A DNA stretch of 64,000 nt from Chitinophagaceae bacterium (GTDB lineage Bacteria > Bacteroidota > Bacteroidia > Chitinophagales > Chitinophagaceae). Below the pieces are notes generated by a model. It had not been told where the DNA came from. It made no database searches and saw only the letters and a program-made list of their open reading frames with translations. Below, piece after piece: positions 9,020 to 16,595 of this stretch. Made by a program: the position numbers and the translations under genes. Numbering within the stretch: the stretch's first letter is position 1; every line of letters begins with the position of its first letter. The stretch lies in contig JADKJI010000032.1 in the NCBI GenBank assembly GCA_016721085.1, positions 3,395 through 67,394 on the forward strand. The letters run 5' to 3'.

Positions 9020-9054
9020 GGAAACAATAGCACTTTTGGGCGGGAGGGGAATTT
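9020..9054 (-). promoter_or_regulatory. Block shared upstream of the adhesin-like and kelch genes, copy 1
   Basis: On the + strand ggaaacaatagcacttttgg followed by gcggg and a purine stretch. The same block, with one substitution in the core, is at 11053-11089 upstream of the kelch gene. It lies 46 bp upstream of the adhesin-like start at 8974. Read on the minus strand it holds CCAAAAGTGCTATTGTTTCC. It could be a shared promoter/operator or a retained duplication. Confidence 0.4.
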
Positions 9055-9398
9055 GGAAATTTGGAAATTTGGAAATTTGAAAATTAAACAGCCGGGATAC
9101 AAATGTGAAGATGTGGAAATTAGGATCCCGACGCGTCGGGATGGAAATTAAGCAGCCGAACAGCTAATACATTTTACCGCGGAGACGCGGAGACGCAGTG
9201 AGGCGTTCCTCCGCGTCTCTGCGCCCCTGCGGTAAAAAACTCATAAAGTTGGGTGTTAACTATTAGTCGATCCTTTGGAACTTATGGGACATTTTGAACT
9301 TTATAATTTCTCCCGCTGCTACACTTCAGAACCTTAAACCTTAAACTCTTAAACCATTAAACCTAAAGGAGCAAAGAAGGATCTGAAAAACAGCTCAC
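9055..9398. repeat. Intergenic repeat mosaic between the adhesin-like and kelch genes
   Basis: In order: AAATTTGGAAATTTGG strings; a block with aacagccgggatacaaatgt shared with 11100-11160; the palindrome tcccgacgcgtcggga (9126-9141); a full GC-rich palindromic repeat (9176-9233, accgcggagacg to ctgcggt); a reverse copy of the TTCCAGAGGG family (attagtcgatcctttggaac, about 9259); and a TTAAACCTTAAAC string to 9365. No gene seen. Confidence 0.7.
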
Positions 9399-10931
9399 TT
9401 ACTGTTTGACATATAAATACATTTTTTGAGGATTCAATAATTCCAACTTAGTGGTTGAGGTGGAGATTAAGAAAAACCTGCTTCCATTAGGAAGGCCACC
9501 AAAAAATGAATAAGTACCTACAGAGGGGTTTATGATTGAAGTGCCTCCACCGAAAGCTAAAACAACATTAGCCCCGAGTATTAATTTATGTCCTCCTTTT
9601 TTGACTCCCATAATCCCGCTCACTTGCCAACTGTTTACGACGGGGTCATATAAGTATGAATTGCTTTCAAACGGGGTGCCAACGGTATTGAAAATATTTG
9701 CACTTCCGCCTGATATCAACATTTTATTTCCAATCCAAACACCGGCATGCAACTCTAATCTGGGCGATCCTGTTATACTAGTAGTAGTCCAGCTATTTGT
9801 AACCGGATTATACCTGCCTCCTGTATTCAAATAAGTCAATGAAGTATTTCCACCATAACCACCATGAATTATCATTTCGGTACCACTCCACACTGCCACA
9901 TTCCTCGAACGACCAATAGGAGCATTAGTTGCAGTTATTGGGGTCCATAAATTCGTAACAGGATTATACATTGCCCCATCTCCAACAACATTTTCAACTG
10001 ATGTGGAAGATTTACCAGCCCAAACAATCATACTATTCTGTATGGTATTATTTACACATGAATATGACATCCGGGCTGAAGGGGCTCCAGTAGTATTGAT
10101 TGTGGACCAGGTATTTGTTGCAAAATTCAAGACGGCTCCATCATTTAATAAAGTACCTCCAGAAGAAAGTCCACCCCATACCACAAGTCGGTTACTTATG
10201 AATTGCATACCAAATTCAGATCTTGCTGAAGGTTGCCCTGTTGTTGGAATTGCTGTCCAAACGTTAGTAGATGGATTATACCGGAAACCATTATCTGTTG
10301 CCACTGAAAAATTCCCACCCCAAACAATAATTTCTGTTCCCGTCCAAACTGATTCACATCCAAAGGTAGCTTTGAAGCTTGTAGGATTAGTCAGTACAAA
10401 ACGCCATGTATCAGCTATAGGGTTATAAGCATAGAAACTATTGTTTGCCAAAACATACATAACTGTATCTACCCAAAAAAAAATGTCGTTATTACCAAAG
10501 TCAGGGGGTTCTAATTTTTGAATATCGCCTTCAACATAACTGGAAGCCCATGTATTGGGGGCTGCATTTACAACAGAAAAAGAGTACTGTGTATGCCCAG
10601 AAGTGTATCCGAACAAACTAAATCCTTTGCTCAAAAGGTTTTGATCATTACCACTAGCTGAACCAACAATTGCTCCGGCTGGTAATGTTCCAGGAACAGT
10701 TCCCCAATTGCCATTTCCCAATAATGCATCATTGGCATTTCCACTATTGGGCAATGGAACCAGGTCACCAGAAGCATTGTATTTCAGTACACCTGAACTT
10801 CCTGATATACCATCTACCCGTACATTTCCCGCAACATGTAATTTTTGCTGAGGATTAGTTGTACCTACTCCAACATTCTGAGCAGTTACAATAAATGGAA
10901 GCCACAGAAAAAGGATAAATAAATATTTCAT
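9399..10931 (-). CDS. Secreted kelch-repeat protein
   Basis: 510 residues with a signal peptide (MKYLFILFLWLPFIVTAQ), then the head NVGVGTTNPQQKLHVAGNVRVDG shared in style with the tail-fibre protein at 5193. From about residue 150 there are five or six kelch blades of the form VWTGTEIIVWGG...YNPSTNVWTAI (also LVVWGG, MIVWAG, MIIHGG, MLISGG), which should fold as a beta-propeller. The last residues (LELLNPQKMYLYVKQ) end in a basic tail. Kelch propellers bind protein or glycan ligands; nothing identifies a target here. Its upstream block (11053-11089) matches that of the adhesin-like gene, suggesting co-regulation. Confidence 0.85.
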   Translation of the reverse strand: MKYLFILFLWLPFIVTAQNVGVGTTNPQQKLHVAGNVRVDGISGSSGVLKYNASGDLVPLPNSGNANDALLGNGNWGTVPGTLPAGAIVGSASGNDQNLLSKGFSLFGYTSGHTQYSFSVVNAAPNTWASSYVEGDIQKLEPPDFGNNDIFFWVDTVMYVLANNSFYAYNPIADTWRFVLTNPTSFKATFGCESVWTGTEIIVWGGNFSVATDNGFRYNPSTNVWTAIPTTGQPSARSEFGMQFISNRLVVWGGLSSGGTLLNDGAVLNFATNTWSTINTTGAPSARMSYSCVNNTIQNSMIVWAGKSSTSVENVVGDGAMYNPVTNLWTPITATNAPIGRSRNVAVWSGTEMIIHGGYGGNTSLTYLNTGGRYNPVTNSWTTTSITGSPRLELHAGVWIGNKMLISGGSANIFNTVGTPFESNSYLYDPVVNSWQVSGIMGVKKGGHKLILGANVVLAFGGGTSIINPSVGTYSFFGGLPNGSRFFLISTSTTKLELLNPQKMYLYVKQ

Positions 10932-11052
10932 AAGCAGAAAATTTATACAGCTTAAAAAGACGAATTGAGGATACTAAAAAAGTAGGTACCGGAAGATTTT
11001 CAATATTGCTGGACTAAACGTTACAATAATAAAATTCAGTAATTCAGTAAGG

Positions 11053-11089
11053 GGAAACAATACCACTTTTGGGCGGGGGAGGAGAATTT
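11053..11089 (-). promoter_or_regulatory. Block shared upstream of the adhesin-like and kelch genes, copy 2
   Basis: ggaaacaataccacttttgg followed by gcgggggaggag, nearly identical to 9020-9054. It lies 122 bp upstream of the kelch start at 10931, and like copy 1 it is followed by an AATTTGAAAATTT string. Confidence 0.4.
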
Positions 11090-11340
11090 GAAAATTTGAA
11101 AGTGTGGAAATTTGAAAATTAAACAGCCGGGATACAAATGTGAAGATGTGAAATTAGGAAATTAGGAAATCGGGATGAAAATTTGAAAATGAAACAGCCA
11201 ATACAGTTGTACGTTTTAAGTTGTACGTAGTAAGTAGTTATAAGTTTTAAGTGGTAGGTAATAAGTTGGAGACTCCGACTTTCTGAACCTTAAACCTTAA
11301 ACTTTAAACCCTTAAACTTTATCCCGACGCGTCGGGACTG
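11090..11340. repeat. Intergenic repeat mosaic upstream of the kelch gene
   Basis: AATTTGAAAA strings; aacagccgggatacaaatgt (about 11122); TTGTACGTTTTAAG/AAGTAGTTATAAG strings; gttggagactccgactttct; TTAAACC strings; and the palindrome tcccgacgcgtcggga at 11322-11337. The order is close to that in 9055-9398. No gene seen. Confidence 0.65.
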
Positions 11341-11423
11341 AAACTTGAAAAGAAAAAGCCCCGTTTCCGGAGCTCCGCACAAAGCCTTAAGCTTTAAGCA
11401 TTAGGCCTTCAGCCCTGCCTAAA

Positions 11424-11455
11424 AAAATACAACCCGGCTTCCAGGGGCCAGGTTG
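11424..11455 (-). terminator. Minus-strand terminator of the candidate small RNA
   Basis: On the minus strand ACAACCTGGC, loop, GCCGGGTTGT, then ATTTTTTT. The stem has a single G-U pair. The nearest annotated minus-strand gene upstream ends 410 bp away, so it probably ends a separate transcript. Confidence 0.7.
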
Positions 11456-11612
11456 TAATAAATTGAAATCCTTTGTGTTATCAGAGTATTTGATGCGCGT
11501 TACTCTTCATTTGGGTACGGATCTCAGTGTTTTTGTTTTCCAGTTTTACCGTCGCTATAATTAGTTTTTATAAGCTCTTTGTTTTGGTGTGCCGCTTTCG
11601 GCGTGTTGACAA
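11424..11612 (-). ncRNA. Candidate small RNA or short leader transcript
   Basis: About 190 nt between a near-consensus -7 box on the minus strand (CATCTTTG, 11622-11615, one mismatch to TAnnTTTG) and a strong minus-strand terminator at 11424-11455. The 5' part has a compact hairpin (CGCC GAAA GCGGC-like). No long frame is present; the only notable one is a 9-codon ORF (ATGAAGAGTAACGCG onward, stop TGA). Unlike the flanks it contains no repeat-family sequence. It belongs to no RNA family I can name. Confidence 0.4.
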
Positions 11613-11644
11613 TACAAAGATGCAACGGGAATCACGCTTTCCAT

Positions 11645-11865
11645 AGTTTATTAGGCGGGGGATGGGGAAATGTCGATGAATGGGGGGAAAAGGGCGATGA
11701 ATGGAGGAATGAGGAAATGTGGAGATTAGAAAATGTGGAAATGTGAAAATTTAACAGCCAAATACAATTAACCGCAGAGACGCGGAGACGCAGCAGGCGT
11801 TCCTCCGCGTCACTGCGCCTCTGCGGTTAAAGATTTTCAAATTTTCAAATTAACTAATTTTCAAA
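11645..11865. repeat. Repeat mosaic downstream of the response-regulator gene
   Basis: gaatggggg and GGAAATGTGG strings, aacagcc, then a good GC-rich palindromic repeat at 11771-11828 (aaccgcagagacgcgg to ctgcggtt) and AATTTTCAAATT strings running up to the stop codon of the response regulator at 11866. Confidence 0.65.
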
Positions 11866-12498
11866 TTACACTATCCGGTGCCTAATCGCCTTCGCCACCG
11901 CCTCCGTTCCACAATTCACATGCAGCTTATGATAGATATTCTGCAAATGCCGCTTTACCGTGTCGATGCTTACGGAACAGGTGTTGGCGATCATTTTATA
12001 GGAATTGCCTTTAACCAGGAGTTCGAGGACTTCTTTTTCACGGGGAGTGAGGTTGAAGTCGTCGTTGAGAATGGGCTGGGTGCGGAAGTGCTGGAATACT
12101 TTTTGGGCAACGAAGGGACTCATGGGGGCACCGCCTTCCATCACTTCCTCCAGACTTCTTATTAATTGTAAAGGAGAAGTATTTTTTAAGAGATATCCAT
12201 CGGCTCCAGCGCAGATGGAATCGAAGATGCGGGTATCATCGTCAAAGACGGTATGCATAACCACTTTTACATCGGGATAGGTGCTCTTGATCATCTTCAC
12301 CCCTTCTACCCCATTCATGCCTGGCATATCGATGTCCATCACTATCAATTCAGCAGCCGTTTCTTCAATGGCTTCAATGGCATTACGACAATCGGGATAC
12401 GATGCCATTACCCGAAAGGTCTTTTCATCGTTGAGAAGTAGTTCCAACGATTGCCGCAGCCGGGCATTGTCTTCGAATATGATGAGCTTATGGGGCAT
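11866..12498 (-). CDS. NarL/FixJ-type response regulator
   Basis: 210 residues. Receiver domain at 1-120 with acidic residues FEDNARLR, phosphoacceptor Asp55 in LIVMDIDMPGMNG, and the conserved Lys in YLLKNTSP. A LuxR-type helix-turn-helix occupies about 145-205 (LTPREKEVLELLVKG, then SVSIDTVKRHLQNIYHKL). It should bind DNA as a dimer after phosphorylation by the kinase encoded immediately upstream (12552-14768), 53 bp away. Targets are unknown; the neighbouring surface-protein genes are plausible because two of them share an upstream block. Confidence 0.93.
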   Translation of the reverse strand: MPHKLIIFEDNARLRQSLELLLNDEKTFRVMASYPDCRNAIEAIEETAAELIVMDIDMPGMNGVEGVKMIKSTYPDVKVVMHTVFDDDTRIFDSICAGADGYLLKNTSPLQLIRSLEEVMEGGAPMSPFVAQKVFQHFRTQPILNDDFNLTPREKEVLELLVKGNSYKMIANTCSVSIDTVKRHLQNIYHKLHVNCGTEAVAKAIRHRIV

Positions 12499-12551
12499 TG
12501 TATAAAATTAATCGCTTCAGGAATCAATTCCTATTACACTTTCGGGTGATT

Positions 12552-14768
12552 TCAAACTGGCATTACCAATCTCAACTGGGTTCCCTTTCCTGGTGATGTC
12601 TGCAAATCAAGTTGCCCTTTTAATAAAGCCGCTCTTTGCTGCATATTTTGTAATCCGTTACCGGCAGCAATAATAGCTGGATTAAACCCAACCCCATCAT
12701 CCTCCACTTTTAATTGTAATTGGCTATCATTTATAGACAATTCAATAAGGGCATTTTTGGCAGAAGAATACTTCGCCAGGTTATTGACAGCCTCTTTAAA
12801 CAATAGATAAAGATCGCGACGTTTATCCATTTCTAATTTCCAGTCGCCGGTTTGTTCTGGGAATTTGATATCATAGCTTATGTTCTTGCCATCGAGAATA
12901 TCAGATGCATAGCGTTTCATCCGAATGAATAAATGTTCAAGGTTATCATAGCGCGGATTGATATTCCAAACTATATCACTGATGCCTTCACTCACTTGCT
13001 TTATATCGTCGGAAGCTTTGGAAAGATACTCCTGCACTTTCTCTGGATTACCGGCATTGCGCCTTGTAAGTTCATTCAGGATATTGATATTGCTTAGCGA
13101 AGCCCCTACATCATCGTGCAAATCACTCGCAATATTATTTCGCATTTCCTGCATCACCGCTTGTTGTTCCAGTTTCTTTTTTAGTTGATAGCGGCTAAAG
13201 GCGATGGCACTTAACAATAGCAGGAGCACAACGCCAGCAATGATACCATTGCGCAATTGCTTCTGGTTCTGCAACCCCTTTTCGTTTATTAATTTCTCTT
13301 TCTGCACCAGCTGCAATTCCTGTTCCTTATTCTTTGCCTGTAAAGATTGTTTCAACAATTCTTCTTCCTGTTGCTGAAGTTTAAGATCGGATAGTAGTTT
13401 CTGCTGTTGAAGCAAATTGATTTCATTTTCCTTCTGCTGAGCTTCCAGTTTGTTGCCACTTATAATAGCTTTCTGCTTTTCTATTTCCAGCTGCTTGATT
13501 CGCTGATCGGTATTCAGTCTTTCTATTTCAATGTCCTTTTTGGCGGTTTGATATTTAGTCTCAAGTTCTGCTATATTCTGTTCCTGTTCCGACATTGCCA
13601 TACTGTCCTTATATAAAATCTGTTTCTTATAAGTACGATAGGCCATTTCATAGTTCTTCTTTCGCAGGTAGAAATCTGACATATACGCATAAGAGACCTG
13701 GAGTTTACTCTTGCTTTTTAATTCTTCCGAAAGACGGATTGATTTATTGAAATAAGAAAGCGTGATAGAAGAATCCTGTTTCAACGCTTCAGTATAAAAA
13801 GCAGCAGCAATATAGCGCGTTGCCAGCATCCATTTATCATACCCGGTGCTTTCCAATATGGAGATGGCTTTTAGTTCGTAAGCAAAAGCGGAATCATTCC
13901 TATTCTGCGCATTTGCTATCAATGAAGAAGTGATATAAGCATTCACCATTCGGGCAGTACTTCCTGATTGCTGCGCATACTTCACACATAATTGCTGATA
14001 TTTCTCCGCCTCTTTCTTATCAACATCCAGATATACCTGGCTTAAATTACAACAAACAAGAGCGAGCTTGTTAATATCTCCAGCCTTCTCACGATACACC
14101 ATCGATTGCTTTCCATAATCAATGGCCTTTTGTTTCTTTCCCAGTTTATTATATACAGTAGATATGTTTCCAAGTGTCATAGCACAGCCAACATAATCGT
14201 TCAATCCTTCATAAATAGAAAGTCCTTTAAAGCAATTGGCTGTCATCTTATCCTCATTGTCCTTCCGGCCCCAGGCGAAACCCAATTCATTATAGGCGAG
14301 CCCAGTATATGATATGCGAACTTTCTCTAAACGGTTGGCAAGTGCTTTCTCCAAATAGTAAATGGCGGAGTCTATTTCATCGAGATACAGACGCACCTGC
14401 CCTTTATGAAGGAAAGCGATACCTACGATAGTTGAATCCCGTAGCTGCACCCCCAGCTTCATCAAAGCAGGAGTATGCTTATCCGCTTCTTCCAATTCAT
14501 CTTTCTCAATAAGTATATCATTCTTCTTTATAAGCGACCAGGCCTGTCCCTGCAGATAATTATGTTTCTTACTATAATCAATGGCTTTCTGGCTGAATTG
14601 CAAGGCAGTATCGAAGCTTAATTTCTCGAAATAAGCACTTGCCTGTGAGATATATTGGGCTACCTGGATGGAATCGGATTTGGAATACGTCTGCGAATTG
14701 GCAGCTATAGTAAAAAAAGATACTATAATAGAAAATAATAGCCCTCGCTGCGTTGCTGCCATATTCAA
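12552..14768 (-). CDS. TPR-containing sensor histidine kinase
   Basis: 738 residues. A signal peptide (residues 1-26, GLLFSIIVSFFTIAANSQ) precedes a periplasmic region of tetratricopeptide repeats (about 40-400; for example AIYYLEKALANRLEK, AIDYGKQSMVYREKAG). A long coiled coil (about 400-510, Q/E/K-rich) leads to a single transmembrane helix (GIIAGVVLLLLLSAIAFSRY, about 515). The cytoplasmic part has a HisKA_3-like dimerisation segment with the phosphoacceptor His in SDLHDDVGASLSN, and an ATPase domain with N box KEAVNNLAKYSSA, G1 DDGVGFN and G2 GNGLQNMQQRA. This layout is standard for NarX/LiaS-class kinases in Bacteroidota. It forms a two-gene unit with the response regulator. Confidence 0.93.
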   Translation of the reverse strand: MNMAATQRGLLFSIIVSFFTIAANSQTYSKSDSIQVAQYISQASAYFEKLSFDTALQFSQKAIDYSKKHNYLQGQAWSLIKKNDILIEKDELEEADKHTPALMKLGVQLRDSTIVGIAFLHKGQVRLYLDEIDSAIYYLEKALANRLEKVRISYTGLAYNELGFAWGRKDNEDKMTANCFKGLSIYEGLNDYVGCAMTLGNISTVYNKLGKKQKAIDYGKQSMVYREKAGDINKLALVCCNLSQVYLDVDKKEAEKYQQLCVKYAQQSGSTARMVNAYITSSLIANAQNRNDSAFAYELKAISILESTGYDKWMLATRYIAAAFYTEALKQDSSITLSYFNKSIRLSEELKSKSKLQVSYAYMSDFYLRKKNYEMAYRTYKKQILYKDSMAMSEQEQNIAELETKYQTAKKDIEIERLNTDQRIKQLEIEKQKAIISGNKLEAQQKENEINLLQQQKLLSDLKLQQQEEELLKQSLQAKNKEQELQLVQKEKLINEKGLQNQKQLRNGIIAGVVLLLLLSAIAFSRYQLKKKLEQQAVMQEMRNNIASDLHDDVGASLSNINILNELTRRNAGNPEKVQEYLSKASDDIKQVSEGISDIVWNINPRYDNLEHLFIRMKRYASDILDGKNISYDIKFPEQTGDWKLEMDKRRDLYLLFKEAVNNLAKYSSAKNALIELSINDSQLQLKVEDDGVGFNPAIIAAGNGLQNMQQRAALLKGQLDLQTSPGKGTQLRLVMPV

Positions 14769-14879
14769 AGGAAGGTTTATGAAGTAAAAATTACATAATT
14801 ATATGGAATTAGCCTAAACCCTTACTACTGAACAATTGTTATAATAACTGACTGGATAGAAAGAGTATAGTATTTAAAG

Positions 14880-14887
14880 TAACTTTG
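14880..14887 (+). promoter_or_regulatory. -7 promoter box 5 nt before the DCC-protein start codon
   Basis: TAACTTTG, an exact TAnnTTTG match, followed by cagta and the ATG at 14893. Transcription would begin at or next to the start codon, suggesting a leaderless mRNA. No clear -33 TTG was found at 19-21 bp. Confidence 0.55.
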
Positions 14888-14892
14888 CAGTA

Positions 14893-15303
14893 ATGGAAGC
14901 CAACGACACCAAAATGGTAGTGCTATTTGACGGGGTTTGTAATCTCTGCAGCAGCAGTGTGCAGTTTATCCTGAAAAGGGATAAGAAGCAGCAGTTCCTG
15001 TTTGGTTCTTTGCAGGGAGCATACGGACAAGCTACTTTATTAAAATATCATCTTCCAACCGATCAGTTGAATTCATTCATGTTATTAGAAGGAGAGAAAT
15101 TATATACCCATTCATCTGGTGCTCTTCGAATGCTAAAGCATTTGGGTGGTGGATGGCAAATACTTTATGCCTTCATCATAGTACCGAAATTTATTCGTGA
15201 TGGCGTTTATAACTGGATCGCCAGAAACCGCTATAAATGGTTTGGAAAACAGGAGTCTTGTTGGTTACCGAAGCCGGAGTGGAAAGCACGGTTTCTTGAT
15301 TAA
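14893..15303 (+). CDS. Thiol-disulfide oxidoreductase DCC-family protein (DUF393)
   Basis: 136 residues. Near the N terminus MVVLFDGVCNLCSSSVQFIL contains the DxxCxxC motif (D-G-V-C-N-L-C) that names the DCC family, followed by KRDKKQQFLFGSLQG and the conserved HSSGALRMLKHLGG. Family members are small thioredoxin-like redox proteins; substrates are mostly unknown. It may act in the cytoplasm, as no signal peptide is present. The gene is transcribed towards the small membrane-protein gene and their stop codons overlap in a shared TTAA at 15300-15303. Confidence 0.9.
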   Translation: MEANDTKMVVLFDGVCNLCSSSVQFILKRDKKQQFLFGSLQGAYGQATLLKYHLPTDQLNSFMLLEGEKLYTHSSGALRMLKHLGGGWQILYAFIIVPKFIRDGVYNWIARNRYKWFGKQESCWLPKPEWKARFLD

Positions 15304-15608
15304 TTGTTGGCAGCATCCATCTGATGACCTTCTGCCACTTCCCTCTTAATAATAGCCTTTAATCGTTTCTCATTTTTCTTCCAGTAGTAAATGGCAAGGA
15401 TACAACTGAAGATATAACTACAGATAGGGACAATTACAAGTATTGGAACGGAAATATAGATTTGCATGAAGAAAAACATCACCACAAAAGTGAACAGACT
15501 TACTACCAATGTGCCTATCAGTGAATACATAATGAAATAGGAAGCCCATCCACCATTACGCTGGTCCTGCCAGCTTCTTACAAACCTTTTTTCTTCAGCA
15601 CTGATCAT
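15300..15608 (-). CDS. Small two-helix membrane protein of unknown function
   Basis: 102 residues from the ATG at 15608 (MISAEEKRFVRSWQDQRNGG). A longer frame begins at 15656, but this start lies 5 bp after the phzF-like stop and gives the expected cytosolic N terminus. Two hydrophobic segments follow: YFIMYSLIGTLVVSLFTFVV and ISVPILVIVPICSYIFSCIL, then a basic helix (YYWKKNEKRLKAIIKREV). No family recognised. It is likely the second gene of an operon with the PhzF-like protein. Confidence 0.7.
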   Translation of the reverse strand: MISAEEKRFVRSWQDQRNGGWASYFIMYSLIGTLVVSLFTFVVMFFFMQIYISVPILVIVPICSYIFSCILAIYYWKKNEKRLKAIIKREVAEGHQMDAANN

Positions 15609-15612
15609 GACA

Positions 15613-16407
15613 CTATAATTTAATAACCCCTTCCATATAATAGACACATTCGCCACCTATCAAAACACGTTCGGCGCTTAATTGTTCGCAAGCAATAACC
15701 CCACCACGGGCACTGAGCTGTTTTGCTTTCATTTTTTTCTTACCCAATTTTTCGGACCAATAGGGTATCAATTGAGAATGGGCAGAACCTGTTACCGGAT
15801 CTTCATCAACCCCATCGGCAGGGGCAAAAAAGCGGGAAACAAAATCACCCTTATCGCCTTTTGAAGTGATGATGAACATTCCACCTTCCTTTTTCATGGC
15901 TGTTATATCGGGCTTGCAATTCAAAACAGCCTCTTCATTCTCCAACTCCACAATCAAGTCACGACTCTTTGTAACAGCTTTTATTGAAACTCCACCGAGA
16001 ATAGCAGAGAGATTATCCCATGATACATCCACCGCACCAGGAGCCCAGCTTGGAAAATCCATGATGAGCATATCCTTTACTTTGGCAACTTTCAGTAATC
16101 CACTTTTTGAATCAAATACCACCGTCTTCTTCTCCCACTTCAGGATATTAAAAATCACAAAAGCCGAAGCTAATGTGGCATGTCCACACAAATTCACTTC
16201 TACCGCCGGTGTAAACCATCTTATATCATAATTCGCATCCTTATTCTTACTAGGAACGAAGAAAACAGTTTCGCTGAGGTTGTTCTCTAGTGCCAATTGT
16301 TGCATTGTCTCTGTAGGCAGCCATTTCTTCAATGGAATAACTGCTGCTGGGTTACCCCCGAAGAGTTTATTTGTAAAGGCGTCGATTTGGAAAATGGAAA
16401 GCTTCAT
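15613..16407 (-). CDS. PhzF-family isomerase/epimerase-like protein
   Basis: 264 residues with the PhzF start FQIDAFTNKLFGGNPAAVIPL, the catalytic-glutamate region ALENNLSETVFF, and the second-half motifs VNLCGHATLASAFV and DEDPVTGSAHSQLIPYW. Family enzymes isomerise or epimerise small metabolites by general acid-base catalysis; here the substrate is unknown and phenazine synthesis is not implied, as no other phenazine gene is present. Length is typical. It leads a probable two-gene operon with the small membrane protein downstream. Confidence 0.9.
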   Translation of the reverse strand: MKLSIFQIDAFTNKLFGGNPAAVIPLKKWLPTETMQQLALENNLSETVFFVPSKNKDANYDIRWFTPAVEVNLCGHATLASAFVIFNILKWEKKTVVFDSKSGLLKVAKVKDMLIMDFPSWAPGAVDVSWDNLSAILGGVSIKAVTKSRDLIVELENEEAVLNCKPDITAMKKEGGMFIITSKGDKGDFVSRFFAPADGVDEDPVTGSAHSQLIPYWSEKLGKKKMKAKQLSARGGVIACEQLSAERVLIGGECVYYMEGVIKL

Positions 16408-16420
16408 GGTTTTGTGGGTT

Positions 16421-16594
16421 CAAAAGGTTCAATAAGTTCAATAGGTTCCATAGGACTGACTAATGGTTGGCGGTTTGTTTGTTGAAGTTTTTTTAACCGC
16501 AGGGACGCGGAGACGCAGAGTGGCGTTCCTCCGCGTCTCTGCGTCTCCGCGGTTATAGATTTTCAAATTTTCAAATCATCAAATTTTCAAATTC
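16421..16594. repeat. Repeat mosaic between PhzF-like and E1 genes
   Basis: A TTCCAGAGGG-family copy (aggttcaataagttcaatag, about 16425-16478), a well-preserved GC-rich palindromic repeat (16495-16554, aaccgcagggacgcgg to ccgcggtt), and an AATTTTCAAATCATC string that ends at the E1 stop codon. Confidence 0.7.
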
Positions 16595-16595
16595 C

